DNA of 64,000 nt from Thermogemmata fonticola (GCF_013694095.1 NZ_JACEFB010000004.1:1-64000), one strand, 5' to 3'; positions 54,937 through 64,000 are shown, counted from the first letter of the stretch. Numbers and translations are program-made. The notes: generated by a model not told the origin, from the letters alone.

Positions 54937-56697
54937 ATGCGGCAGAGTGCTGGGGTGCTGGGGGTGGTGCTCGCGTGGGGGGTGCTGGGGGGAGGTCTGC
55001 CGCTAGCCGGATGGGAAGGCGGAGCGGCGGCGAGGGCGAAGGGAGCAGCGGAGGAAGAGGCGATGACAGCGGTGGGTCAGTCGATGGAGGCGGAGGTGGT
55101 GTATCGCGGGGGTCGGATGTGGACGGGGGAGGCAGCCCAGCCGGAGGCGTCGGCCCTGGCGGTGTGGCGCGGGCGGATCATCTGGCTGGGAGCGGAAGCG
55201 GAGGCGAAGCGGTGGATCGGACCGAGCACGGAAGTCGTGGAGCTGGAGGGTCGGCGGGTGGTGCCGGGGTTCATCGATGCCCATGTGCATTTTCTGGGCG
55301 GGGGGTTGCAGTTGGCGCGGGTCGACCTGCGGGAGGCGCGGGACGAGGCGGAGTTCGGCCGGCGGTTGCAAGAGTTTGACCGCAAGACGCCGCGGGACCG
55401 CTGGCTGCTGGGGGGAAACTGGGACCACGAGCGGACCTTCGGGGGGCGCTTGCCGACGGCGGAACTGCTGGACAAGTACGTGAAGGATCGGCCGGTGTTT
55501 TTGCGGCGCTATGACGGGCACATGGGGGTGGCGAACCGGGCGGCGCTGCGGGCGGCGGGGATCACCAAAGCCACGGCGGAGGTGGAGGGCGGCGTGATCG
55601 ACCGGGATGCGCAGGGGGAACCGACGGGCATCCTGCGGGACAATGCGATGGCGTTGGTGGAGCGGGTGATCCCGGAGCCGACGGACGAGGAGATCGCGGA
55701 GGCGGTGCGGGCGGCGTTGGCACATGCGGCGGCAGTGGGCGTGACCGGCGTGGACGACATGGACGGCAGCGCCCCGCAGACGCGTCGGCGGCTGCTGCGC
55801 GTCCTGCAAAACCTGGAACGCGAAGGGCGCTTGACCTGCCGCATTCACCTGCGCTGGCCCCTGGGGCGCTACCGGGAACTGGCGGAGCTGGGTCTGGCCG
55901 GCTGGTTCGGCAGTCCCTGGCTGCGGATCGGCGGGGTGAAAGGGTTTGTCGATGGCTCGCTGGGCAGCAGTACGGCGCGGATGTGGGAACCCTACGAGAA
56001 CCAGGGGGGCAACCGCGGGGTGTATGTGACGCCGGTGGAGACGCTGCGGGCGTGGATTCGCGGGGCGGATGCCGCCGGCCTGCCGGTGTGCGTCCATGCC
56101 ATCGGGGACGAAGCCAACTCGGTACTGCTGGACATTTACGAGCAGATTCAGCGGGCGCAGCCGAGCCGGGAACGGCGCTTCCGCATCGAACATGCCCAGC
56201 ACCTGCGCGAAGCGGACTATGGGCGCTTCCGCCAGTTGGGTGTCATCGCTTCGATGCAACCGTACCATGCGATCGACGATGGCCGCTGGGCGGAAAGCCG
56301 CATCGGGGCGCGGCGCTGTGCCCGCTCCTACGCCTTCCGCTCGCTCTTGGAGGCTGGGGCGATCCTGGCCTTCGGTTCGGACTGGCCGGTGGTGCCCCTC
56401 TCGCCGCTGTTGGGGATCGACGCCGCTGTCAACCGGCGCACCCTCGACGGCAAACACCCCCAGGGCTGGCACCCGCAGCAACGCATCGGGGTGCGCGACG
56501 CCGTCCGGGCTTACACCTGGGGCAGCGCCTACGCCACCGGCACGGAACAGGAGCGCGGCACCCTCGCCGTCGGCAAATGGGCCGACTTCGTCGTCCTCGA
56601 CCGGGACATCTTCGACCCCCAGCAGCAGGACCGGATCGCCCACACCCAGGTGCTCCGCACCGTCGTCGCCGGTAAGACGGTTTACGTCAAGCGCTAA
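54937..56697 (+). CDS. Amidohydrolase, YtcJ-like (metal-dependent hydrolase)
   Basis: A 586-residue enzyme of the amidohydrolase 3 family. The N-terminus carries a signal-like stretch (VLGVVLAWGVLGGGLPLAG). Catalytic motifs: VVPGFIDAHVHFLGGGL (first metal His pair), GGNWDHERTF, GVTGVDDMDGS, VCVHAIGDEANSVLLDIYE (metal His) and GSDWPVVPLSPL (Asp near residue 485). Such enzymes hydrolyse amide, urea or ester bonds; the substrate is unknown. The start at 54937 has GCAGGAGGGA upstream; the frame runs to 54835. Confidence 0.9.
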   Translation: MRQSAGVLGVVLAWGVLGGGLPLAGWEGGAAARAKGAAEEEAMTAVGQSMEAEVVYRGGRMWTGEAAQPEASALAVWRGRIIWLGAEAEAKRWIGPSTEVVELEGRRVVPGFIDAHVHFLGGGLQLARVDLREARDEAEFGRRLQEFDRKTPRDRWLLGGNWDHERTFGGRLPTAELLDKYVKDRPVFLRRYDGHMGVANRAALRAAGITKATAEVEGGVIDRDAQGEPTGILRDNAMALVERVIPEPTDEEIAEAVRAALAHAAAVGVTGVDDMDGSAPQTRRRLLRVLQNLEREGRLTCRIHLRWPLGRYRELAELGLAGWFGSPWLRIGGVKGFVDGSLGSSTARMWEPYENQGGNRGVYVTPVETLRAWIRGADAAGLPVCVHAIGDEANSVLLDIYEQIQRAQPSRERRFRIEHAQHLREADYGRFRQLGVIASMQPYHAIDDGRWAESRIGARRCARSYAFRSLLEAGAILAFGSDWPVVPLSPLLGIDAAVNRRTLDGKHPQGWHPQQRIGVRDAVRAYTWGSAYATGTEQERGTLAVGKWADFVVLDRDIFDPQQQDRIAHTQVLRTVVAGKTVYVKR

Positions 56698-56817
56698 ACA
56701 GAATATGCAGAGCAAATCGAATAGCTGAATCTGTCATACTTAATCACTGAGAGTATCTTCGATCTAACGCATCATGGAATGTGGAGGTGGCGGCGGGGTT
56801 CAGGTGGCGGCGCGCTG

Positions 56818-58428
56818 TCAGGAGGGGGAGCGCCGGATGGCCGAGGCCGGGAAGCGGACGCCGAGGATCGACGTGACCGGAATCTCACGCTCTTTCCAGA
56901 CGAAGATGCCGGTGCGGAGGTGGACGTGCCAGAGGAGGTCGGCGGGGGCATTGCGGACGGCGCGGCGGAGGGTGGGGTCCGCGGCACTGCAAATGACGAA
57001 GGTGCGGCTTTCGCCGGGTTGTAAGGGGCGGTCGTGGTCCTGCTGGGCGGCTTCGTAGCGGCGGACGCCCCGGCGGAAGGGCCACTCCAGCGGCCCGCCA
57101 ATGAACACCGCCGATCCCACATGCAGGCGGGTGCCGTTGAAGCGGTCCTCCTGTTCCAACTGGCTGGCCTTGCGCACCAGGGCCGGGTCCACCGGATGGA
57201 ACACCCAGGCGTCGGACGTGTTCGTCAGCTTCAGATGCAGCACCAGGGCCGGGCCTGTCACCTCCTCCCGCTTCTCCTGGGCGGATTCGGCGATCAGGCG
57301 CAGGGGCCGCTCTTCCACCCGTAGCGGCTCCACGCGGAGCTGCCCCACGGTGAGCGCCCCGCCCAGAGGGACGATCAGCTCCTCCGGCAAGGGGCCGGTC
57401 AGAGGCAGGCGCAGGGCGATCTTTTTGCGGCTGGCCGGATCGTATTCGCCAAAGGTGTCCGGCAGGATGGCCAAGGGATGCGCAGGAGGCAGCGGCGGCT
57501 CGCGGAAGAACAAGCCGTAGAGCGCCACACAGGTGGCGAAAGCGGCGTAGACCGCCAGCACGGCAAACGCCAGGGGGGAAATGGGCCGCGGAGGCGGAGG
57601 GGTCGCGCGGGCCGCCCCGGACGACGGCGGAGCTTCGACCGGCACCTCCACCGGCACAATCAACGGAATGGGCAGCGGCGGCGTCGGCACATCCCCGGCG
57701 TTGCCGAAACGGAACGGACCCGGATCATCCGTCGGTGCGGACGCGGGGGGTGACGGTGGCGCGGGCGCGGCAGCCGGAACGGCGGAAGCTGAAGGCGTGG
57801 GAACGGCAGCTAGCGGCGGCACCGGAGCTGAAACCGTGCCGGGAGGCGGAGTCGGCGGGGAAACCGCGGGGGACGGCCCTGCTGCCCCCGGTCCAGCCAC
57901 CGGCGCACGCGGCGGCGGCAGCGGCGTCTGCGGAGTCACCGACGGACGCTCCGGACCAGCCGGGCGTGCCGCGGCGCCCTTCCCCTCCTCCATCACTGGC
58001 AAAATCGGGCGCGGCAACTCATCTCCACAGTCGAAGAGCGAATCGGTCGGCGCGGCTTCACTCAGAATGCTGGCAGCGTCTTCCCCACCGGAGGCGGGCC
58101 GGGAAAACGGCAGCGGCGGCGACACGCTCTGCACCACCGTCGGCGCTTCGGACGCTAGCTCCTCCAGCCCAGGAGAAGAAGACGACACCACCGGAGGAGA
58201 AGACGACACCGGAGCCGACCCCGCCGAAAGCCCACCGTCCGCTCCCCCGCTCCCTGGCGGTGAAACCGCCCCCGCGGCCCCGGTCGCACCCGCCGTACCG
58301 CCTCCCTCCTCCTTCGGCACCACCACCATCTGGCGGCAGTGCGGACACCGCACCACGCGCCCCCGCTGGTGCTCCAACACTCCCATCGGCTTGTGGCAAA
58401 ACGCACAGGTGATTGTCGCCGTGGCCAT
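56818..58428 (-). CDS. Zinc-ribbon protein with Pro-rich linker and membrane span
   Basis: A 536-residue protein. Residues 7-36 form a zinc ribbon (ITCAFCHKPMGV then VVRCPHCRQMV). The next 250 residues are Pro/Ala/Ser-rich and probably disordered. A hydrophobic span (LAFAVLAVYAAFATCVALYG) follows, then a beta-rich domain with LVLHLKLTNTSDAWVFHPVD and PGESRTFVICSAADPT, probably outside the cytoplasm. This architecture is common in Gemmata-like planctomycetes but its role is not known. Confidence 0.8.
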   Translation of the reverse strand: MATATITCAFCHKPMGVLEHQRGRVVRCPHCRQMVVVPKEEGGGTAGATGAAGAVSPPGSGGADGGLSAGSAPVSSSPPVVSSSSPGLEELASEAPTVVQSVSPPLPFSRPASGGEDAASILSEAAPTDSLFDCGDELPRPILPVMEEGKGAAARPAGPERPSVTPQTPLPPPRAPVAGPGAAGPSPAVSPPTPPPGTVSAPVPPLAAVPTPSASAVPAAAPAPPSPPASAPTDDPGPFRFGNAGDVPTPPLPIPLIVPVEVPVEAPPSSGAARATPPPPRPISPLAFAVLAVYAAFATCVALYGLFFREPPLPPAHPLAILPDTFGEYDPASRKKIALRLPLTGPLPEELIVPLGGALTVGQLRVEPLRVEERPLRLIAESAQEKREEVTGPALVLHLKLTNTSDAWVFHPVDPALVRKASQLEQEDRFNGTRLHVGSAVFIGGPLEWPFRRGVRRYEAAQQDHDRPLQPGESRTFVICSAADPTLRRAVRNAPADLLWHVHLRTGIFVWKEREIPVTSILGVRFPASAIRRSPS

Positions 58429-58736
58429 AGAGTCGGCAATTTTCAGTAGCTAGCTACAGTTTGTGATCATGCTTCGCTTATCCGGTCCGACGTTCCCCAA
58501 ATCTTTTTTGTTCCCAAAAAGATACCTCATGGAGAGATTTTGGTCCAAACAAAAAAACCGCAAGCCGGGAACGCCCCATCGGGAACGGCATGGTCCATTC
58601 GCCCCCCTGGATGATGACACTGCAACGCTCCACTGCCGCGGGATCAACTTCCGCTTGCTCTTCTGGAAAAGGTGGAAAGCAGTACCGAACCACGCGCCTC
58701 CCCTCGGTCTGGCGCTAAACGTGACCGGGTCCGCCG
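58429..58736. other. Gap between the zinc-ribbon gene and the DUF5131 gene
   Basis: About 300 bases without a supported gene. GTAGCTAGCTAC, a 12-base palindrome, occurs near 58447, just upstream of the zinc-ribbon gene. A-rich and T-rich tracts near 58500-58560 look like promoter sequence for that gene. Confidence 0.4.
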
Positions 58737-59480
58737 CTAGGCGTCCGGGCGTTCCGTCCCCCGGCTTGCCGCGATGGGCGGCAGTTCGTCGTAGGTGCGG
58801 CCGTGGAGGAGGCGTCCGGTCAAGTCCTTGCGCACGCCGCCCCACTGCTTGAAGAAAAACGCCACGCCCGCTCGGCGGCACTGGGTCAGGATCGACTCCA
58901 CCCACTCCGGCAGCATCGGCCGTGCTCCCGGCCCTGACTCCCCGCCCACGATGACCCAGGCGATCCCATCGAGGGGAAGGTGATCCAGCGGCCCCAAGAG
59001 CGGCTCGCAGGAGAGAAACCGCACCGCCGCCGGCACCTGCCGCAAGTCTGCGATGCGGCCCAGCACGCGCTCATCCTCCACGCTTACCCCCATCCAGACA
59101 TGTTTCGGCCAGGGCAGCCGCGGCGCCAGCTCCCGCAATCTCTGGCTGCGCTTGGTCAGCACCTGGAAGATGTGCTGCGGGCAGGCCGCCATGGTGTCGA
59201 AGACTCGGCGGATGAACTCCTCCGGCACCTGTTCGTGGAACAGGTCGCTCATGGAGTTGACGAAGATGCGGCGGCCTCGGTGCCAGCGGCGCGGCAGGTC
59301 GAGCAGCTCCTCGTGAAGTGTCACCGCAAAGCCCCGGGCGTAGCGGGGATTACCCATCGCTTGCAGGCGCTGGGCCAGGCGCTCGGCGTAGCAGTGGCGG
59401 CACCCCTCGCTCACCTTGGTGCAGCCGGTCACGGGGTTCCAGGTCATCTCGGTCCATTCGATGCTCGATTTCGTCGCCAT
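58737..59480 (-). CDS. DUF5131 (phage Gp37/Gp68-like) protein
   Basis: A 247-residue protein. MATKSSIEWTEMTWNPVTGC followed by VSEGCRHCYAERLAQRL matches the Cys-rich start of the Gp37/Gp68 family, which resembles radical-SAM enzymes. FFVNSMSDLFH-type sequence (IFVNSMSDLFHEQVP), VLTKRSQRL, VWMGVSVEDE, FLSCEPLLGPL and WVIVGGESGPGARPM are the family's other motifs. Found in phages and bacteria; the reaction is unknown. Its presence may reflect a past phage or plasmid source. Confidence 0.92.
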   Translation of the reverse strand: MATKSSIEWTEMTWNPVTGCTKVSEGCRHCYAERLAQRLQAMGNPRYARGFAVTLHEELLDLPRRWHRGRRIFVNSMSDLFHEQVPEEFIRRVFDTMAACPQHIFQVLTKRSQRLRELAPRLPWPKHVWMGVSVEDERVLGRIADLRQVPAAVRFLSCEPLLGPLDHLPLDGIAWVIVGGESGPGARPMLPEWVESILTQCRRAGVAFFFKQWGGVRKDLTGRLLHGRTYDELPPIAASRGTERPDA

Positions 59481-59800
59481 CGCCTGTCTCCAACACTGCC
59501 ACTCGTGGTCCGCCCCTGCGGCACGGCGACTTCACGTCGCTTTCCATTCCCGGTACGGCACGGTGACTTCACGTTGCGTCCCACTCTTCCCCTTGCTGGG
59601 CCGATTCTCCCCGACCTCCGCCTCCCGCCGGTCTGGTTCGGGAAGCGGTCTTGTCGTGGGGAGCGGGGCTTTCGTCATCTGTGACTTTAGGATGTCATGG
59701 ACCATTGGGAGCGGTTCTACCGTCTCGGTCACCGCTGGCGCGGCATGGGGGAGATTGCCCGGCCCGTGATGTGCTGCGGGGAAGCCGATGCACCAGAGCA
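59481..59800. other. Gap with a short direct repeat
   Basis: Around 320 bases without a supported gene. GCACGGCGACTTCACGT and GCACGGTGACTTCACGT, near 59521 and 59557, form an imperfect direct repeat. Nothing else is recognisable. Confidence 0.4.
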
Positions 59801-60595
59801 CTAGGCGGCGAGCAAAGCCTTCTGAAACTCTGCCGGATCGGACCACTTCACGACGGTGGAGAGGCTCTCCACCAGGCGGAAATCTTCGGGATTCCACACA
59901 TCGAGCGTGTCGTCGAACAACGAAACGCATTGCAGGGCTTCCGGTCCGACGGTCAGATGGTTTAAGTCATACCAGGCAGCTAGGACGTGCTCCGCGATGG
60001 ACCGTGCCGCGGCTCGGCTTCCTGTGCTCAGGACGTACACCAGGGAACTGCGAGCAGGAACGCGCACATGGAAGTCCACGACCCAAGTCCGCCCAGAACG
60101 GCCCGCGAGTTTCTTCTCCCGCTCGAATGGGAACTGGTGCTTCGTCAGCCAATCGGCTACCTCGTCCTTGACGGATTCCACCGAGCGGGTGCGGAAGGCC
60201 AACCACAGGTCCGCGACACGTATAGCGGCCTGGGCCACGCGGAGGACCACCGCTGCCACAGACTCACCGGGCCGACACCGCGCTTGCAGCATCCCCTTGT
60301 AGAACTCCACCCCGTGGGTCAGGCAGATGTCTTCGATGAGCGCTCGCTGCTTAGCGGATCGTTTCGGAGAGAGGGTTTGCAGGCGGAGCCAGCGTATCGT
60401 CTCGCCGAGGTCGGTAATCGTCAGCTCTTCCCCTGGGAGTGGTCCCACTGCTTCCTGGTGGCAGAACAGATCGATGACATCGCCGTCCGGGTACAGATAA
60501 GGCGTGCGGATTCTCAGATATCGCCCTTGGGGAGAGCAAACAAAGAGCGCTCCCAAGCCTTGACGCAAGTCTTCGCAAAAGGACGGAGCCATCAT
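59801..60595 (-). CDS. DUF1828/DUF1829 domain protein
   Basis: A 264-residue protein. The N-terminal part has PYLYPDGDVIDLFCHQEAVG, LTITDLGETIRWLRLQTL and GVEFYKGMLQARC, matching DUF1828. The remainder (VRVADLWLAFRTRSVESVKD, VDFHVRVPARSSLVYVLSTG) matches DUF1829. These domains occur together in bacteria and phage-related regions; the function is unknown. Starts at 60595, 60592 or 60662 are possible. It is divergent from the HD gene, with 203 bases between them. Confidence 0.85.
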   Translation of the reverse strand: MMAPSFCEDLRQGLGALFVCSPQGRYLRIRTPYLYPDGDVIDLFCHQEAVGPLPGEELTITDLGETIRWLRLQTLSPKRSAKQRALIEDICLTHGVEFYKGMLQARCRPGESVAAVVLRVAQAAIRVADLWLAFRTRSVESVKDEVADWLTKHQFPFEREKKLAGRSGRTWVVDFHVRVPARSSLVYVLSTGSRAAARSIAEHVLAAWYDLNHLTVGPEALQCVSLFDDTLDVWNPEDFRLVESLSTVVKWSDPAEFQKALLAA

Positions 60596-60798
60596 GAGAA
60601 GAGGTCCGGCTGCCAGCTTGGCCCCGCCTGAAGAGTGCCGTTGCCCGCAGAATGTCGTTGGCATTAGCTCTTCGCTCATTCTATCTATCGCCTGACTGGG
60701 AGATACACCCAGGTATTGTGGCGTCGGGCAGCCTGGCGGCCAGGGGAGATAGGCATAGAACGTGGCTAAGCCTCCTCCTGCACGGGAGCCGGGAAAAC

Positions 60799-62100
60799 AT
60801 GAGCAAACCATTTCATGAAATCCGGGATCCGATTCACGTCTTTGTGCGTCTCGATTCCGATGAGAGAAAAGTGCTCGATTCCCGCCCGTTTCAGCGTCTG
60901 CGGCATATTCACCAATTGGCAATGACTTACTTGCTCTACCCGGCGGCGACCCACAAACGGTTCGAGCATTCCCTAGGTGTCATGGAATTGGCAGGCCGAG
61001 TGTTTGATGTCGTGACCAATCCCGCACACATTACCGACGCCATTCGACAAGAATTGCCGGAATTGTCGCAACCGGACAAGCTGAACTACTGGCTGCGTGT
61101 TCTGCGGATGGCTGCGCTCTGTCATGACATGGGACATTTGCCCTTTTCCCATGCTGCCGAGAAAGAGCTCCTTCCAGAGGGGTGGAATCACGAGCGCTTG
61201 ACACGCGAAATCATCCTCTCGGAGGAGATGAGGCAAATCTGGAACGCGGTGACGCCACCTTTACGGGCCGAGGACATCGTCAAGTTAGCTCTGGGACCGA
61301 AGGAAGCCGACGACATGACTTTCTCCCCCTGGGAAGCAGTCCTTTCGGAAATCATTGTGGGGGATGCGTTTGGTGTGGACCGAATGGACTACCTGCTGCG
61401 CGATTCCCACCATATCGGAGTTGCCTACGGCAAGTTTGACCATTTCCGATTGATCGATACGTTGCGCATCCTACCGACGGACTCCGGACCGGCGTTGGGT
61501 GTGGAACGGGGCGGTCTCCACTCCGCCGAGGCGCTGCTCCTAGCACGCTACTTTATGTACACGCAGGTTTATTTTCATCCGATCCGCCGAATTTACGACA
61601 TTTTGCTCAAGGACTTTCTCGCGGAATGGTTGCCCGGCGGCAAATTCGATACAGACCTCGAAAAACACCTGAGCCTAACAGATGACGAGGTGCTATCAGC
61701 AATCCATGAGGCGAGCCGGGATTCGAAAAAGCCAGGCCATGCGGCGGCCCGAAGAATCGTCCGCCACGAGCACTTCAAGATGCTTTACGAACGACACCCG
61801 GACGATGTGAAGGTGAATCCCGACGCTGGTGCCGCAGTGGCCGCTGCTGCTCAAGAGAAGTTCGGCCCGGACAATGTCCGCCGCGACGCCTACACGCAGA
61901 AACGGCCCGCCACGCTTTTTCCGGTTCTTCACCGGGATGGGCAAATCCTTGATGCTGGCAAACTTTCCGAGGTCTTGGAGCACTTGCCGGTTGTCACTGT
62001 CGATTTCGTTTACATTCGCCCTGATTTGCGAAACGAGGCTAAGCAGTGGTTACGACAAAATCGCGGTGTCATCATCGGGGAACTCGCTAAAGAGGAGTGA
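60799..62100 (+). CDS. HD domain phosphohydrolase (SAMHD1/dGTPase-like)
   Basis: A 433-residue protein. PFHEIRDPIHVFVRL opens the domain, and the metal-binding HD motif is THKRFEHSLGV, then RMAALCHDMGHLPFSHAAEK, and finally GVDRMDYLLRDSHHIG with the distal Asp. Family members hydrolyse dNTPs to nucleoside plus triphosphate or cut other phosphates. The ATG at 60799 was chosen because GGGAAAAC precedes it and the family starts here. The following gene begins one base after its stop, so the two are translated together. Confidence 0.9.
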   Translation: MSKPFHEIRDPIHVFVRLDSDERKVLDSRPFQRLRHIHQLAMTYLLYPAATHKRFEHSLGVMELAGRVFDVVTNPAHITDAIRQELPELSQPDKLNYWLRVLRMAALCHDMGHLPFSHAAEKELLPEGWNHERLTREIILSEEMRQIWNAVTPPLRAEDIVKLALGPKEADDMTFSPWEAVLSEIIVGDAFGVDRMDYLLRDSHHIGVAYGKFDHFRLIDTLRILPTDSGPALGVERGGLHSAEALLLARYFMYTQVYFHPIRRIYDILLKDFLAEWLPGGKFDTDLEKHLSLTDDEVLSAIHEASRDSKKPGHAAARRIVRHEHFKMLYERHPDDVKVNPDAGAAVAAAAQEKFGPDNVRRDAYTQKRPATLFPVLHRDGQILDAGKLSEVLEHLPVVTVDFVYIRPDLRNEAKQWLRQNRGVIIGELAKEE

Positions 62101-62101
62101 C

Positions 62102-62659
62102 ATGATGGAGCGGTTGGATCGGTTTCAACGGGCCGCGATTTTGACCGAACTGATGGAACAACTTCGCGCTGCCGGAAGCTGGTGCGGCGAGACGCATGTT
62201 CAGAAGGCTGTCTACTTCCTCCAGGAGGCTTTGAAGGTCCCTTTGGGTTATAGGTATATTTTTTACAAATATGGCCCTTATTCTTTTGATCTCACCGAAG
62301 ATCTGACCGCGCTGCGTGCGGACTATCTGATCGAATGGAATCATCGCTCGCCAGGTTACGGTCCCTCGTTGATTCCCACGCCCTGGAGTGATCAATTGCG
62401 CCAGCGCTATCCCAAAACCTTGGAAAAATACCGTCCGGCTATTCAATCCGTGGCCCAAGCTCTGGGGAGAAAGGATGTCAAGGAATTGGAGAAACTGGCC
62501 ACCGCGCTTTACGTCACGCGGCAAGCCGGTGCGCCGAGCGACGTGGATAGCCGAGCGCGGCGGCTTTGTGAGCTGAAGCCACATGTGAGCCTTGAGGAAG
62601 CCCAGGCCGCGGTGGACGAGGTGGACCAGATTTGCCAACGTGCCACAGTAACGCACTAG
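62102..62659 (+). CDS. YwgA/Panacea-like protein
   Basis: A 185-residue protein, beginning MERLDRFQRAAILTELMEQL after a Met-Met start. HVQKAVYFLQEALKVPLGYR and YIFYKYGPYSFDLTEDLTAL resemble the YwgA and Panacea (DUF4065) groups, small helical proteins, some of which act as antitoxins. The remaining 90 residues are helical. It starts one base after the HD gene stop (TGA C ATG). The HD plus YwgA pairing recalls the ywfO-ywgA neighbours in Bacillus, from memory. The function of the pair is not known. Confidence 0.75.
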   Translation: MMERLDRFQRAAILTELMEQLRAAGSWCGETHVQKAVYFLQEALKVPLGYRYIFYKYGPYSFDLTEDLTALRADYLIEWNHRSPGYGPSLIPTPWSDQLRQRYPKTLEKYRPAIQSVAQALGRKDVKELEKLATALYVTRQAGAPSDVDSRARRLCELKPHVSLEEAQAAVDEVDQICQRATVTH

Positions 62660-62859
62660 CCATGCCGGAGGCAGAGCGGGTGCAGGGTCCAGCACCAAGG
62701 GCAAGGGTGCCGGGGGCGAAGGGGGCGGTGGGGGGCGCGGAGTGGCCCCTCGGCGTTTGTTGGGGAACGGGAAGGGCCGCGCGCAGCGCTTGATTTAGCA
62801 TCGATGGCGAGGGTCTGAGGCGCAGCGCTGATCGGGCGCCGGTGGCGAAGGGCGGTGGG

Positions 62860-63810
62860 TCAGCGCTTGAGTTTGCTGCTGGGGGTGTCGTCGCCGGGGA
62901 GCAGGCCGACCGCCCACTGCAAGCCGCCGAGCAAATGCTTCTGGAAGCGGGGGTCCTTCCACACTTTCGGATCGTGGCCGAAGGAGGTATAAAAGACGCG
63001 CCCTTGCCCTTCCCGGCGGCACCAGGAGATGGCGTAATCGTTGTCGGCACGGGTCAGGTTTTTGCCGGGGTTGAACGACGCCGGGTCGATGCTCAGGATG
63101 ATGTGGAGGCGGTCCCGGCTGAAGGGCTGATCGCGGAAGACGTACATTTCATCCTGGAACTCTTCACCGTCGGTGAAGGCGGCGGCGGCGGGATGCTTGG
63201 GGTCCTCGACCCGGATGCGGATTTTTTGGAGTCCCGGCGGATGGCCGCGGAAATAGGCGCCGATGAGGTCGCCATAGACCGATTCCGTGTAGAGGGTGTC
63301 GGTGGCGCAGTGGGTGCCCGCCAGGGCGCCGCCGGCGCGGACCCATTCCCGCAGGTCGTTCAGCTCTTCTTTGGTGACCGGGTTGCCCGTGGTGAAGAAG
63401 AGGACGACGTCGAAGTTTTTGAGGGTCTGCTTGTTGATGCGTCCGCAGTGTTCGCGTTCGACGGGAAGGCGGGTGCTGCCGCGGAAGCGTTCGGCGTAGA
63501 CTTCCAGGGCGGAGCGTTCGCGGCCGCTTTTGTCTTTGACTTTGCTTTCCGGGTCGCCGGTGAAGCGCCAGCAGGTGACCTCGAAGCCGTGGGCCGGTCC
63601 GATCTGTTTGAGGACTTCCTCAGCGGTGGCGACGGAAGCGTGGATGAAGCCGCCGCTATGGGTGACCAGGAGCAGGCGTTTAGCGGCACGGGTGCCGCTG
63701 GAGGCGGCCCCGTCGAGGCGGGGCGCATCCTGATCCGCCTGGCAAGCCGCCAGGACCGCCAGGGAGAAACCGGCAGCCAGCATTCCGAAGGCGAAGGTTC
63801 GGCGACGCAT
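62860..63810 (-). CDS. ThuA domain-containing lipoprotein
   Basis: A 316-residue protein with a signal peptide and lipobox (FAFGMLAAGFSLAVLAAC, Cys about residue 22). The mature part is a ThuA domain, a glutamine amidotransferase-like fold: LLLVTHSGGFIHAS at the start, FDVVLFFTTGNPVTKEEL and GGALAGTHCATDTLYTESVY in the middle, and GRVFYTSFGHDPKVWKDPRF near the end. ThuA-like proteins occur widely in planctomycetes and in trehalose-type operons; the substrate is unknown. AGGAG precedes ATG 63810. Confidence 0.92.
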   Translation of the reverse strand: MRRRTFAFGMLAAGFSLAVLAACQADQDAPRLDGAASSGTRAAKRLLLVTHSGGFIHASVATAEEVLKQIGPAHGFEVTCWRFTGDPESKVKDKSGRERSALEVYAERFRGSTRLPVEREHCGRINKQTLKNFDVVLFFTTGNPVTKEELNDLREWVRAGGALAGTHCATDTLYTESVYGDLIGAYFRGHPPGLQKIRIRVEDPKHPAAAAFTDGEEFQDEMYVFRDQPFSRDRLHIILSIDPASFNPGKNLTRADNDYAISWCRREGQGRVFYTSFGHDPKVWKDPRFQKHLLGGLQWAVGLLPGDDTPSSKLKR

Positions 63811-64000
63811 GGGAAAGGACTCCTGAAGAAGGAACGGGAGGGAGGGACAACGGAGCGCCGGGCGTGACTCGGCGGCGCTCTCCGCCAATGTTATAGTCCC
63901 CCGGCGGCGGCGGAGCCTAGAGGGCCGATGGTTTCTCGTCTACAACAGGGGCAGGGCCGCGTGCGGGCCAAGGGCCAGATGCAGGGCCGGCTCCGTCTGA

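Noticed and set aside
63926-64000. Possible gene starting or ending at the right edge
   Set aside because: Short open frames exist on both strands (plus from 63926; minus ending at 63940), but the sequence is too short to decide.

Overview
The window looks like chromosome from a Planctomycetota bacterium, most likely of the Gemmataceae. GC is high almost throughout. Families typical of that group are present: a TIGR02996 repeat-companion protein, a DUF1501 protein, NIPSNAP and ThuA proteins, zinc-ribbon membrane proteins, a planctomycete-type exosortase, and the tetrahydromethanopterin C1 enzymes Fae and MtdB. The genus assignment is inference; no rRNA or tRNA gene was seen.

Layout. 0-5.6 kb: the end of an unknown gene, sucC, a lipoprotein gene, sucD and a beta-CASP nuclease. 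5.8-13.3 kb: a Uma2 nuclease, a TIGR02996 protein, metG, a UGA-containing selenoprotein hidden as a truncated frame (9516-9893, minus), a phosphoesterase, an SDR and an HTH/PIN pair. 14-22.8 kb: a sugar isomerase-like protein, a short PolX-type HhH protein, ribD, ArsR, MATE, YHS, NIPSNAP and fumC. 22.9-25.2 kb: a tandem duplication of a secreted protein gene. 25.5-32.5 kb: mtdB, fae, DUF1501, flavin reductase with a triplicated 3' end, Dabb and a lipoate ligase-like gene. 32.5-34.3 kb: a fluoride-resistance operon (fluoride riboswitch with terminator, DUF190, crcB), all on the minus strand.

34.6-39.3 kb holds an exported-looking TPP enzyme and membrane proteins. 39.2-45.8 kb is an exopolysaccharide/exosortase operon on the minus strand (exosortase, Wzc-like, EpsI-like, sugar transferase, GT2), preceded by an odd Cys/His/Asp-rich reading frame (47365 downward). 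47.9-50 kb holds a TM2 protein and a second MATE pump. 50.3-52.5 kb is a CRISPR array of 26 intact repeats with a leader and a decayed tail, with no cas genes in the window. 52.6-63.8 kb holds an unknown acidic protein beside the array, DUF4328, amidohydrolase, a zinc-ribbon protein, DUF5131, DUF1828, an HD phosphohydrolase coupled to a YwgA-like protein, and ThuA.

How the genes work together: sucCD and fumC supply TCA-cycle steps. Fae and MtdB form the entry of H4MPT-linked formaldehyde oxidation. The riboswitch senses fluoride and would control its exporter. The exosortase block would make and export a polysaccharide. The most noteworthy items are the selenoprotein, the fluoride riboswitch, the CRISPR array whose repeat changes sequence part-way along, the Cys-rich repeat protein, and the HD/YwgA pair.
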